Positions 1-8,849 of a stretch of DNA of 64,000 bases are shown here, piece after piece. Source of the DNA: JACADW01 sp963747985. GTDB taxonomy: Bacteria; Acidobacteriota; UBA6911. Under the pieces are notes generated by a model. That model was not told the origin of the DNA and ran no database searches. It saw only the letters and a list, made by a program, of their open reading frames with translations. The position numbers and the translations under genes are program-made. Positions within the stretch are counted from its first letter, which is position 1. Each line of letters begins with the position of its first letter. The stretch is from the NCBI GenBank assembly GCA_963747985.1, contig CAVVHG010000001.1, positions 496,001 through 560,000 of the forward strand, written 5' to 3'.

Positions 1-12
1 TCGGGGTGAACT

Positions 13-654
13 ATGGAGATTCAACACTTGCTACCTCTCACAACGATCCTGCTGCTGGGTGCCTTTCACGGGATCAATCCTGGCATGGGCTGGCTCTTCG
101 CCGTCGCCCTGGGCATGCAGGAGCGGCGGCAAGAGGCGGTATGGCGGGCCCTGATTCCGCTGACACTGGGGCACGGGCTGGCTATTGGCGCGGTGGTGTT
201 GGTGGCTGTGGCGGCGGGAGTGGCGGTGCCCGCCGCCTCCTTGAAATTGCCGGTCGCGGTGACGCTCGGTGTATTGGGTGTCTACCGCTTGTTCCGGCAC
301 AGTCACTTCACTGGTGGTGGGATGCGAGTCGGGTTGGGGGGACTCACCGCCTGGTCGTTTCTGATGGCTACTTGTCACGGCGCCGGGCTGATGGTGCTCC
401 CGGTATTTCTCGGCATGACCGTACCGGCACAGGGCGCAAGCTGCCACGTCCCGGCCGCAGCCGCGGCAAATGCCGCGACGGCTGCGACGGCAACACTGGT
501 GCACGGCGCGGGCTACCTCATCGTAACCGCAGCAGTGGCCTGGGTGGTGTTCACCAAAGTAGGGGTTGGAATACTGCGCAAGGCGTGGTTCAACCTCGAC
601 CTGCTTTGGGCAGTTGCCCTGATTACTACGGGCGTCTTGACGGTTGCCATGTAA
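13..654 (+). CDS. Polytopic membrane protein with HGINPGMGW motif
   Basis: A 213-residue, very hydrophobic protein with about six predicted membrane segments. Residues 19-27 read HGINPGMGW at the end of the first segment, and a second motif, ATCHGAG, lies near residues 119-125. Paired histidine/glycine motifs inside membrane helices recall the NicO/RcnA and UreH-like metal transporter superfamily (HxxxxD-type motifs), but the match is only by pattern and the substrate is unknown. The start ATG is the first in frame, and upstream context is cut off by the window edge. No obvious operon partner; the DinB gene starts 88 bases downstream. Confidence 0.65.
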   Translation: MEIQHLLPLTTILLLGAFHGINPGMGWLFAVALGMQERRQEAVWRALIPLTLGHGLAIGAVVLVAVAAGVAVPAASLKLPVAVTLGVLGVYRLFRHSHFTGGGMRVGLGGLTAWSFLMATCHGAGLMVLPVFLGMTVPAQGASCHVPAAAAANAATAATATLVHGAGYLIVTAAVAWVVFTKVGVGILRKAWFNLDLLWAVALITTGVLTVAM

Positions 655-742
655 GCGCAGCTGTCGGTCCTGCTGAGGACGGATACGACCGCTGCCGCCA
701 TTTTGCGGGTCACAGTGTCCTTTGGGACGAGAGGAGTCACAG

Positions 743-1225
743 ATGAGCTACCGATCTGAAGCCCTTGCCGCCCGTCTCGAGGCCGGCGCCGCAGCGCTGG
801 CTGCTTTTGCGTCCACACTTTCCGAAGCCGAGTGGGAGACGCGCCTTCCCAAGGACGGACGGAAGGTCGGGTTAGTCGTGGCCCACGTGGCCAGCATGTA
901 TCCGGTTGAGATTAAGCTCGCGAGTTTGCTCGCTGCCGGCGATCCGATCACCGGCGTGACTTGGGACTCTGTGGACATAATGAACCGCCACTTTGCAGCG
1001 GAGAGTGACGGCATCACAAAGGAAGCTGCACTCGCCTTGCTGGCAACCAACAGCGCAGCGGCGGCCGCGGCAATACGCGCGTTCAGCGATGAAGAGCTGG
1101 ATCGCGCCGCGCCCGTGTCGCTCAACAGCGACGCTCCCCTAACCTGCCAGTTCATGCTGGAGGATCACGCGGTGCGCCACAGCTACCACCACCTCGCCCG
1201 GATCAGGGTAGCGCTTGCCCGTTAG
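743..1225 (+). CDS. DinB family protein
   Basis: A 160-residue four-helix-bundle protein of the DinB/YfiT type. These enzymes usually bind a metal through three histidines and include thiol-dependent transferases; the substrate here cannot be told. His48 (VVAHVA) and the late pair His142/His146 in the segment EDHAVRHSYHH are correctly spaced for the metal triad. The ATG at 743 is preferred over an upstream in-frame TTG because GAGGAG sits about seven bases before it. Length is normal for the family. The PIG-L gene follows in the same direction. Confidence 0.7.
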   Translation: MSYRSEALAARLEAGAAALAAFASTLSEAEWETRLPKDGRKVGLVVAHVASMYPVEIKLASLLAAGDPITGVTWDSVDIMNRHFAAESDGITKEAALALLATNSAAAAAAIRAFSDEELDRAAPVSLNSDAPLTCQFMLEDHAVRHSYHHLARIRVALAR

Positions 1226-1270
1226 CACGTGGCGGGCGGTTCGCTTCAATGTTTCCCCCGGGAGGGCGCA

Positions 1271-2095
1271 ATGAATCAGGGATTCAAGTTGCTGGCAATT
1301 CTGGCTCATCCCGACGATGAGTCTCTCGGTTTCGGCGGTACGCTCGCCAAGTACGCAGCCGAGGGGGTCGAGACCTATCTTGTCACAGCCACACGCGGAG
1401 AATCCGGCCGCTTCGGCCCTTCAGGAGAGCGCGGCGATCCGGGCGAGGTCGGACGCGTTCGCGAAGCGGAGTTGCGGGCCGCCGCCGCCGTGCTCGGTAT
1501 CCGTGAGGTCTCCGTCCTGGGCTACGCGGACGGTGCCGTCGACAAAGTCCAGGCCGGGACCGCCATTCGAGCGATTGTCTCGCATATCCGGCGCATTCGG
1601 CCTCAGGTAATCGTCACGTTCGGTCCGGATGGAGGCTACGGGCATCCTGACCACATCGCAATCTCCCAGTTTACGACTGCAGCCACAGTGTGTGCCGCCG
1701 ATTGCGGATACCGAATTGATGATGGATTACAGACTGACTCGCTTCCTCCTCACCGCGCAGAGAAAGTCCACTACCTGGCATGGCGAAACAGCAAGTGGGA
1801 GGCATATCAGGCCGCCTTTCGAAAGTTGACCTCGACCGTCGACGGAGTTCAGCGGCAGGCCACTCCCTGGCCTGATTGGGCCGTGACGACCGAGATCGAC
1901 ACGTCCGCCTTTTGGCCCGTCGTCTGGAAAGCGGTTTGCTGTCACCATACGCAGATGTCCATATACGAGCGGCTGGAAGATCTATCGGAAGAACAGCAGA
2001 CAGAACTCTGGGGCTCCCAGGAGTTCTATCGCGTCTACAGCTCGGTCAATGGCGGGCGCGAACTGGAAACCGACCTGTTTGAAGGGTTAAGGTAA
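1271..2095 (+). CDS. PIG-L family (LmbE-like) N-deacetylase
   Basis: A 274-residue zinc-dependent deacetylase of the GlcNAc-PI de-N-acetylase/LmbE superfamily, which removes acetyl groups from GlcNAc-type or related amides. The diagnostic AHPDDE motif is at residues 12-17, giving His13 and Asp16 as zinc ligands with Asp15 as the likely base. The third ligand lies in GYGHPDH (His125/His128). The ATG at 1271 follows GGAGGGCGCA directly, and the longer upstream reading has no ribosome site. It ends six bases before the PLP decarboxylase, so the two are probably co-transcribed. The natural substrate is unknown. Confidence 0.85.
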   Translation: MNQGFKLLAILAHPDDESLGFGGTLAKYAAEGVETYLVTATRGESGRFGPSGERGDPGEVGRVREAELRAAAAVLGIREVSVLGYADGAVDKVQAGTAIRAIVSHIRRIRPQVIVTFGPDGGYGHPDHIAISQFTTAATVCAADCGYRIDDGLQTDSLPPHRAEKVHYLAWRNSKWEAYQAAFRKLTSTVDGVQRQATPWPDWAVTTEIDTSAFWPVVWKAVCCHHTQMSIYERLEDLSEEQQTELWGSQEFYRVYSSVNGGRELETDLFEGLR

Positions 2096-2101
2096 ACAAG
2101 C

Positions 2102-3634
2102 ATGCCTTCCGCTCTTCGTATCGAAGAACTCAGATTTCGCTCCGCTCCTCTCGACATGACCGATGAGCAGTTCCGCTCACTCGGTCACGACCTCGTTGAT
2201 CGGATCGCGAGCTTCCTGGCTTCCATGAGCTCACTTCCCGTCACGCGTGCGGAATCCCCGGAGGTAGTTCGCGCGGCCTTAGGCGCGGCCCGTGTTCTGC
2301 CCGAGAAGGGCAAGGACCCCATGACCCTGCTGCAAGAAGCTGCGGGTCTTCTGTTCGAGCACTCCCTTTTCAACGGCCATCCGCGTTTCTATGGCTATAT
2401 CACATCCAGTGCCGCTCCCGTCGGTATGCTTGCGGACCTGTTGGCCGCTGCCGTAAATGCGAATGTCGGTGCCTGGAAACTGTCTCCCATGGCCACCGAA
2501 ATGGAAGCCCAGGTCATTCGATGGCTCGCGCAGTTCATCGGCTACCCGGCCGACTGCGGCGGCTTGCTCCTGAGCGGCGGCAATATGGCCAATCTCACGT
2601 GCTTCCTGGCTGCCCGTGCCGCGCAGGCCGGCTGGGACATCCGCAAGCAAGGCGTTGCCGGCGGCCCGCGTCTCTGTGTTTACGCCTCCGCGGAAACTCA
2701 CATCTGGATCCAGAAGGCTGCCGACCTGGCGGGCCTCGGCACGGAGGCGATTCACTGGATCGACGGAGTTCAGCCCATGGATGTGGATGAACTGGGACTC
2801 CGATACCGGCAGGATATAGACCGGGGCTATCAGCCGTTTCTCGTGGTTGGCTCTGCCGGGACGGTCAGCACTGGCGCGGTCGATCCGTTGCCGGAATTGG
2901 CGGAGTTCTGCCAGGAGCACAGACTCTGGTTTCACGTCGATGGCGCATATGGGGCGTTGGCAGCAGCCGTGGCGGGAGCGCCGCCGGATCTCAAGGGGCT
3001 TCAATTGGCTGATTCCGTGGCCGTGGATCCTCACAAATGGCTGTATGCACCACTCGAGGCCGGCTGCGCACTCGTCCGCAACGCTGCTGCTTTGAGGGAT
3101 GCGTTCTCGTATCACCCGCCTTATTACAGTTTCGACGTTGAGGGCGTGAACTACTTTGACATGGGCCCTCAAAACTCGCGTGGTTTTCGCGCGCTCAAAG
3201 TCTGGCTCTCCCTGCAGCACGCAGGGGCTTCAGGTTACCGCGAGATGATTCAGGATGACATCACACTGGCTCGATACCTGTATGACCTGGCGGTGGAAAG
3301 CCCCGAATTGGAAGCAATCACGAACCACCTCAGCATCACGACACTGCGTTATGTCCCGGAAGAGCTTCGTTCCAGTCTGGGTTCTCAACAGACGGAGGAC
3401 TATCTGAACCACCTGAATCAGCACCTGCTGTCGGCCATTGAGGAGAGCGGCGAGGCATTCATTTCGAATGCTGTCATCGCCGGGAAGTATGCTCTGCGCT
3501 TCTGCATCGTGAATTTCCGGGCCTCAACCGGCGACATCGAAGCGATGCCGCGGCTTGTCGTGCAATTGGGCCGTAAAGTTCACGTCGAGCTGACCAAACA
3601 GCCGTGTACCCGTAACTCCGGGCGAAAGGAGTAA
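2102..3634 (+). CDS. PLP-dependent group II amino acid decarboxylase
   Basis: A 510-residue fold-type I PLP enzyme of the aromatic-L-amino-acid/glutamate decarboxylase group. The PLP lysine is Lys312 in VAVDPHKWLYAP. The cofactor-pairing aspartate is Asp280 in WFHVDGAYG, and His200 in SAETH should stack on the ring. The N-terminal part (FYGYITSSAAPVG near residue 97) is typical of the family's substrate-entry region. The start follows the PIG-L stop by six bases with an AAGG-like site. Substrate choice between aromatic amino acids and others cannot be read from the sequence. Confidence 0.88.
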   Translation: MPSALRIEELRFRSAPLDMTDEQFRSLGHDLVDRIASFLASMSSLPVTRAESPEVVRAALGAARVLPEKGKDPMTLLQEAAGLLFEHSLFNGHPRFYGYITSSAAPVGMLADLLAAAVNANVGAWKLSPMATEMEAQVIRWLAQFIGYPADCGGLLLSGGNMANLTCFLAARAAQAGWDIRKQGVAGGPRLCVYASAETHIWIQKAADLAGLGTEAIHWIDGVQPMDVDELGLRYRQDIDRGYQPFLVVGSAGTVSTGAVDPLPELAEFCQEHRLWFHVDGAYGALAAAVAGAPPDLKGLQLADSVAVDPHKWLYAPLEAGCALVRNAAALRDAFSYHPPYYSFDVEGVNYFDMGPQNSRGFRALKVWLSLQHAGASGYREMIQDDITLARYLYDLAVESPELEAITNHLSITTLRYVPEELRSSLGSQQTEDYLNHLNQHLLSAIEESGEAFISNAVIAGKYALRFCIVNFRASTGDIEAMPRLVVQLGRKVHVELTKQPCTRNSGRKE

Positions 3635-3701
3635 ACCGCAACGAGGCTTCAGATTCTCGACGCCTCGATCACAATGCGCTGCTGCTTCGTTGAGCCTTGA
3701 G

Positions 3702-4280
3702 TCACTTGGCGGGCGGGTCGGTGCCAGTCTCCGGCGTGAATCGCACACTGACATCGCGGACCAGATCTTCCGCGGCTTCATACCTGGTGGGACTGTACAA
3801 GACTTCTACCTGGGCTTCGGCGGGTTCTTGACCCACCCGGATTTTTCCTTTGTACAGAATGTTGTAGTTATCATGGATGTGGACTTGCATGAAGAAGACA
3901 TAGACACCGGGCGAAATCCCCAGTTTCTTGAGATCGAAAGTAAACGAGCCGGAGCCGGCGGTCGGTGTGGGGCCGGAAACCGCATCGACTTCAGCCTGGG
4001 TTGCCTTCTCCCAGTGTGATTTCTTGATCCAGTCAGGGCAAATATCTCCCTCGACGGTGAACGCTCCCTGCGCAAGCTCAGTGCTCGCAAACAAGGTCTT
4101 GACCAACTCACCGCCTTCATTTTCCAGCCAGATCGCAGTAAAGCGAGAGCCGTCCACGCTCGAGGATACCAGGTAGGATATCTGCAGTTTTCCGGCAACA
4201 GGCGTCTCAGGCACAAAAGAAAATCCGATCATTGCGCCAATCAAAATCAGCAGACCGGACAATCCTGCAACTCTTACCAT
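3702..4280 (-). CDS. Secreted DUF2271-type protein
   Basis: A 192-residue exported protein. It has an N-terminal hydrophobic segment (residues 4-25) and then an all-beta domain with the stretch LVSSSVDGSRFTAIWLEN, which matches my memory of DUF2271 periplasmic proteins. Members often sit beside ApbE flavinyltransferases and PepSY proteins, and here the ApbE gene lies 121 bases upstream on the same strand. That neighbour is the main support for the family call. The molecular role is unknown. The convergent gene on the left is the PLP decarboxylase. Confidence 0.6.
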   Translation of the reverse strand: MVRVAGLSGLLILIGAMIGFSFVPETPVAGKLQISYLVSSSVDGSRFTAIWLENEGGELVKTLFASTELAQGAFTVEGDICPDWIKKSHWEKATQAEVDAVSGPTPTAGSGSFTFDLKKLGISPGVYVFFMQVHIHDNYNILYKGKIRVGQEPAEAQVEVLYSPTRYEAAEDLVRDVSVRFTPETGTDPPAK

Positions 4281-4401
4281 AACATGCCTCTTCTCAATGT
4301 GTTTCCCTGCAACCTGACCCCGTGGATCAATCCCGATCCCATTCTGCCCAAGCGAGAGTGAAGTGTCAACTCAGAGCCCGCGATTGCGGCTCTTGCCCGC
4401 A

Positions 4402-5496
4402 TCAAGAGGCATCGCGGTTTTGCACAAAAACCGATGAAGACCAGGGGGTGATCCAAACAGAGCGTTCTTTTCCACAGGGGCCCTCCATACGCAGCGCGTG
4501 AACTCCCGCCCGTCGCCTGAACAGGCTCAGCACGGAATCACGAGGCAGGATAAAGGCCGCCTTTGTCAAAGCATCCGACTCGGTTGCGCTTGGCGCAACG
4601 ACGGTGACCTGACACATACCCTCAACAGGTTCGCAGGTTCGGGGGTCGAAGATATGACTGTATCGGCGCGAGCCGACTAGGACGGATTTTTCAGAGATGC
4701 CCGACGTCGACAGTGAACTCCCGCAAAGGTCGACAAGCGCCAGAGCTCTCTGCAAATCCGCAGGATCTTTGATCGCGATTCTCCAGCCCGGGCGGTCGGG
4801 CGGACATCCCAATGCATACAGGGTGCTTCCCCCTGCGCTGACGAGGGCCGCTTCGATATTCATTTCCCTCAAAACCTGGACGGCCCGATCGACAGCATAG
4901 CCTTTGCCTATACCGCCCGGATCAATCTCCACTCCCGCCACCGCATAGGACACCGTGCGGGCCGATTCATTCAGCTGCACCTTGTCAAAACCCGATTTGG
5001 CCTTAGCAGCCGCGATCTCCGCATCTGAAGGTTTTGCCGGATGCTGAGTGAAAAATCCCCACGCTCGCACCAGGGGGCCCACCGTCGGGTCAAATGCAGC
5101 TTCCGTGCCCTCATAGAGCACCTGGCATTGTCGTACAAAGTCGAATAATTCTTCCGAGACGCGAAACGGAGATCGGGAAGCTTCCCTGTTGAGGGCGCTG
5201 AGTTCGCTCTCCGGGTTATAGTTACTGAGGAGGCGGTCGACACGCTCCATTTCATCGAATGCCCGGCGTATTGCCTGCTGGGCCAACGAGGCGTCGGAAT
5301 GGCAGACCTTGATTTCACAGAAGGTTCCCATCAGTCTTCTCGATTGCCGATGGACTGGAGGGGAGGAACGGAAGAAACCGCCGAGGTGCGGAACCACACA
5401 AACCCAGGTGACGGCAAACGAGCGTCGCGAAATGGGCGACGCAGCCGCCTGCCGTATTCCGGATGATCGGTTACTGGTCATGTTGCCCTCGTCCAC
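4402..5496 (-). CDS. apbE: FAD:protein FMN transferase (ApbE family)
   Basis: ApbE hydrolyses FAD and attaches FMN to threonine or serine of exported flavoproteins, using Mg2+. Seen in the 364 residues: the VEIDPGGIGKGYAVD signature (residues 189-203), VSAGGSTLYALG (219-230), SHIFDPRT (280-287) and the metal-binding SATESDALTKAAF region (303-315). The N terminus carries SRRSFAVTWVCVV, a Tat-like or lipoprotein-like export signal. An internal ATG at 5481 is an alternative start. It lies between DUF362 and DUF2271 genes on one strand. No FMN-acceptor domain is visible in the window. Confidence 0.88.
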   Translation of the reverse strand: MDEGNMTSNRSSGIRQAAASPISRRSFAVTWVCVVPHLGGFFRSSPPVHRQSRRLMGTFCEIKVCHSDASLAQQAIRRAFDEMERVDRLLSNYNPESELSALNREASRSPFRVSEELFDFVRQCQVLYEGTEAAFDPTVGPLVRAWGFFTQHPAKPSDAEIAAAKAKSGFDKVQLNESARTVSYAVAGVEIDPGGIGKGYAVDRAVQVLREMNIEAALVSAGGSTLYALGCPPDRPGWRIAIKDPADLQRALALVDLCGSSLSTSGISEKSVLVGSRRYSHIFDPRTCEPVEGMCQVTVVAPSATESDALTKAAFILPRDSVLSLFRRRAGVHALRMEGPCGKERSVWITPWSSSVFVQNRDAS

Positions 5497-5803
5497 CCCC
5501 CCTGCGGATCAGAGCCTCAGTTTGAGCGCCGACTGCACAATGCGCAGATTGAGAGTGCGGGTGACCTTCCTGATTGGCGTGTTCGGTGTCCGACTCTCCC
5601 CATGGTGCCGTTACTCTATGGAACCTTTGATCGCGTAGCGCAAGGCGAGAGTTCGGTGTCGTGCGCGGGAGATCAGGCAATGACAGGCAGGGACCGGGAG
5701 AGCCAATGAATTGCCGGAGAGCAACATACAGTGTTCGGGCAACCGAGAACGCACACGCTGACTGTTACGATCCCTTGTCCCTGAAGTTGGCGAGCGGGGC
5801 GAC
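5497..5803. other. Intergenic spacer, nothing recognised
   Basis: About 300 bases between the DUF362 gene and apbE, both on the minus strand. I see no credible coding sequence, no convincing promoter and no strong hairpin. It may hold the apbE leader. Confidence 0.4.
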
Positions 5804-7519
5804 CTAAGATTTATTCAGGATGAGATCATGCACCTCGTTGTAGTCGTTATAGCGCAGGCGATACTTGTAACTGCCGGATTCATACTTTGCCGTGTTCCAT
5901 GCAGCCATGTGATACCCGGGATCACAAAGGGCATTTGAGATCACCTCCAGGTTTTTGCCGTCCTGGTCCAGGATTTCTACGAGCGTCCATCCTTTCTCCG
6001 GGATACTGTACTCGATGGCCAGCTGAGGGTTGTTCGCGTTCGGGTAGTGCTGGTTGAGCACACGCGTCGTTGGCCTTTCCGGAATGCTGGATTTCTTCTC
6101 AGGCACCTTGGTGTAGTCGAACGGCTCGTCACAGAGATGCCACAGCGGCTCGTTCTTAAGATACTGCTGAAGGTATGACGTCCTTAACGGCGTTCGGGTG
6201 AAACCGGTCAGAGGTCTGCGGACTGCGATGCCATCCTCCCACTCGTATACCGGAATATTCATGGGATTCATCACGTTGAGCTTGCCGCGCTCCATCGCAA
6301 TGTGGAACAGCCCGAAATTCCCGGGCTCATGACCTCCAAGCCAATGGCCGACGATATCGACCAGGTAGGGATTCTTGCCGAAAATAACAATATTCGTCAT
6401 GTAGTCCCAAGCCCTTCCGTTCCGGCTGGGGGCTTTCAACCAGGGATCCTTGTCGTTCTCGCATCCGAAGGGATTGGGCCCCGTGTTGAAGTCGCCATCT
6501 CGCCCGTAGATACCCTCGACAATGTGAAGCCCCATTGGGGAGGCTGCATGGTTGTCGATGGTCCGGTGCGCCCACAATTCCATACATAGGGTGGTGTAGC
6601 CGTATACACGGACGTATCCCGGAGCTTCTCTTGGGAAATCCGGGGTGTCCCATCGGGGAATCGTGCCGATGTGCCGCTTGAAGTCCGCTTCGACGATTTC
6701 GCGGACTTTGGGACTGATGCACTCCTTGTTGATTACCTTCTCAACCCTTCCCATATTGTCGATAGCCGGCCACCTGCCGCAGTACCCCTGAAAAGGGGAT
6801 GCGTTGGCACCCTGCCAGTTCTTGGAGGTGAGTGTGAGGCCCATGGTGTGAGCCTTGAATTTCGCCACATTCAGGTTCCACGAATTCGGAGCATTGAACG
6901 GCCACAGGTACGGGATTTGTCTGTACACCACCCCGTCGGGAACCTCCCTCCAGACAAATCTGCTCGCATCCTTGGCGTCTTCCTCTGTCGCGATCTGGGG
7001 CCTGGCGCCGGCAACACTCGCGCCCACCCGCTGGCCCATCGCGACATAACCGCGGGGTTCTATTACCCGGCCGCCGTTGACATCGCGCGTATACATCTTA
7101 TTGCCCGCGACACCGAGTTCTTTCAGCGATTCAAACAAACCCTCGACGAAGAATGCATCGGTGGAGATACCCATGGTATCTTCGAGGGTGAGCCCTCTTC
7201 GTTCGTCGACTGCCTGGTGAGCGGTGAGATTCGGCTTGGTGGCGATGTCGTAAGTCACCGGGGTGCCGGTATTATCCATGGGAACGAATACGGACCGTCC
7301 AAGATCGAGTCCGACCCTCTTGCAGGCCTCGGAATTCGTTTTGTAATCCACGCGCGTCCGCATGAGGAAGACCGCTTCGGGATGCTGTTCCACAAACGGA
7401 TGCACGCCAAAATAGCCAGACGGTTTCGATACGGCGGAAAAAACGGAAGCGGGGCGCATGAAACCCGCCCCGCCATACAACAGTGCTGAAGACTTAAGAA
7501 AATTCCTTCGATTGAGCAT
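5804..7519 (-). CDS. Exported DUF362-type protein with C-terminal beta domain
   Basis: A 571-residue protein starting MLNRRNFLKSSALLYGG, a Tat-like export signal. The start at 7519 is chosen because GGAAGG lies five bases upstream; an in-frame ATG exists at 7531. The central part (SWNLNVAKFKAHTMGLTLTSKN, near residue 210) resembles DUF362 proteins, which often bind Fe-S clusters, but I see no CxxCxxC motif here. The last ~80 residues (YSIPEKGWTLVEILDQDGK...YKYRLRYND) look like a FlgD-type or secretion-associated beta domain. It heads the group that continues with apbE and DUF2271. Function unknown. Confidence 0.65.
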   Translation of the reverse strand: MLNRRNFLKSSALLYGGAGFMRPASVFSAVSKPSGYFGVHPFVEQHPEAVFLMRTRVDYKTNSEACKRVGLDLGRSVFVPMDNTGTPVTYDIATKPNLTAHQAVDERRGLTLEDTMGISTDAFFVEGLFESLKELGVAGNKMYTRDVNGGRVIEPRGYVAMGQRVGASVAGARPQIATEEDAKDASRFVWREVPDGVVYRQIPYLWPFNAPNSWNLNVAKFKAHTMGLTLTSKNWQGANASPFQGYCGRWPAIDNMGRVEKVINKECISPKVREIVEADFKRHIGTIPRWDTPDFPREAPGYVRVYGYTTLCMELWAHRTIDNHAASPMGLHIVEGIYGRDGDFNTGPNPFGCENDKDPWLKAPSRNGRAWDYMTNIVIFGKNPYLVDIVGHWLGGHEPGNFGLFHIAMERGKLNVMNPMNIPVYEWEDGIAVRRPLTGFTRTPLRTSYLQQYLKNEPLWHLCDEPFDYTKVPEKKSSIPERPTTRVLNQHYPNANNPQLAIEYSIPEKGWTLVEILDQDGKNLEVISNALCDPGYHMAAWNTAKYESGSYKYRLRYNDYNEVHDLILNKS

Positions 7520-7772
7520 CTGGCCTTCCATTTACGGATTACGCGACTCATCTATTGACGGGTGATCGGAGATCTCCCGGTTGAAGAAATGGTCGGAAGC
7601 AACTGCATTTGAAATACTTCGCCCTTGGCAATTCAAGGGACGAACTACTGTCTCCATGTCCTGGAATATTCTATATTGAGGGTAATCGTCCAACAAGTAC
7701 GTTAAGGAACCCTTACCTTCCGGTGAACGGGGATTCGCCAACCCCGCCCCCCTGCCTGTAGAATTGAGATTG

Positions 7773-8402
7773 ATGAGTACTTTGACCGGGACGAGAGAGG
7801 GGGGGGTCCGCCGGGGAGTCAGGCTCCAGTACTTCACGATCGCCTACAACAGCCTCGAAGGCGTGATCTCGCTGGCGGCCGGCCTGTTTGCCGGGTCCGT
7901 TTCGCTGATCGGGTTCGGTTTCGACAGCCTCATCGAGGTAACCTCCGGAGCAGTGGTGCTATGGCGCCTGCGCCGCGACCGGGACGCCGCCCGCCGCGAA
8001 AGGGCGGAAAGGGCCGCGGTGCGCGTCGTGGGGTGGTGTTTCATGGCCCTGGCAGCGTACATTCTCTACGACTCCGGTTCCACACTGCTCCTGCACGAAC
8101 CTCCCGATCGCAGCATCCCGGGCATCGTCGTCGCGGGCGTCTCCCTCGTGGCGATGCCGCTGCTCGCGCGGGCGAAGAGGCGGGTCGCCGGCGACCTGGG
8201 GAGCGCCGCGATGAAGGCCGATTCCCGCCAGACGGATTTCTGCACCTATCTCTCCGCGATCCTGCTCTGCGGGCTTCTGTTGAACGCCCTGTTCGGCTGG
8301 TGGTGGGCGGACCCCGTGGCGGCGCTGGTCATGGTCCCGATCATCGCCAACGAGGGGGTCCGGAGCCTCAGGGGCGAAGCGTGCTGCGATACCTGCGGCT
8401 GA
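7773..8402 (+). CDS. CDF-like cation transporter without cytoplasmic domain
   Basis: A 209-residue membrane protein with five to six segments, matching the membrane part of cation diffusion facilitators (YNSLEGVISLAAG, SLIGFGFDSLIEVTSGAVVLW). Usual CDF metal sites use HxxxD and DxxxD pairs. Here the first site region has FDSLIEV and the later one has DSRQTD, so the histidines are missing. There is no C-terminal metal-sensing domain; the protein ends GEACCDTCG, a cysteine cluster that may bind metal. The ATG at 7773 is chosen over a TTG nine bases earlier. Substrate unknown. Confidence 0.7.
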   Translation: MSTLTGTREGGVRRGVRLQYFTIAYNSLEGVISLAAGLFAGSVSLIGFGFDSLIEVTSGAVVLWRLRRDRDAARRERAERAAVRVVGWCFMALAAYILYDSGSTLLLHEPPDRSIPGIVVAGVSLVAMPLLARAKRRVAGDLGSAAMKADSRQTDFCTYLSAILLCGLLLNALFGWWWADPVAALVMVPIIANEGVRSLRGEACCDTCG

Positions 8403-8511
8403 CCGTTTCAACGTGCTCCCTTCCCGGCCCTCCGAGCCGCTGGCGATGCGGTGCGCCTGCACTACGGCCGGGATCGCCTGTTCGCCACGGGGCAATTGAT
8501 TGCCATCTTAG

Positions 8512-8688
8512 ATAACTGCAGCAGATTTGACCACGGGACAGGCTTTCTGCAGTCTGTAGGACTTGCTCTGTGGACCAGAATCGATGGCATCGGTGCGCTT
8601 TTCATTGACTGTTGCCGTAAGCGCAAACGCCTGAACTGCGGTCCCGGGTCAGGTCCTGCGGCAACCAGTCGCCACCAACGGGATTCCT
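8512..8688. repeat. ~175-bp dispersed repeat, copy 1
   Basis: Non-coding stretch closely similar to positions 18281-18451 in the same orientation. Shared blocks include GACCACGGGACAGGCTTTCT, ACTGCGGTCCCGG and GCGGCAACCAGTCGCC. Together the two copies bracket the glycosyltransferase/secreted-glycosidase block. I see no terminal transposase, so it may be a non-autonomous or structural repeat. Confidence 0.8.
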
Positions 8689-8849
8689 TCATCCTCCTCT
8701 TCCTCGGAGGCATGAAAGCGGATTCTTCCAAGAGCAGGGCGAGGACATGATTCCTGACCTGTCATCCTGCGCGGACAAAACCTATGGAGACACCACCCCC
8801 GCAGTGGTGCGCGCGACGCTCGATCGCGATGACTACCCGCCGGGCCGGT

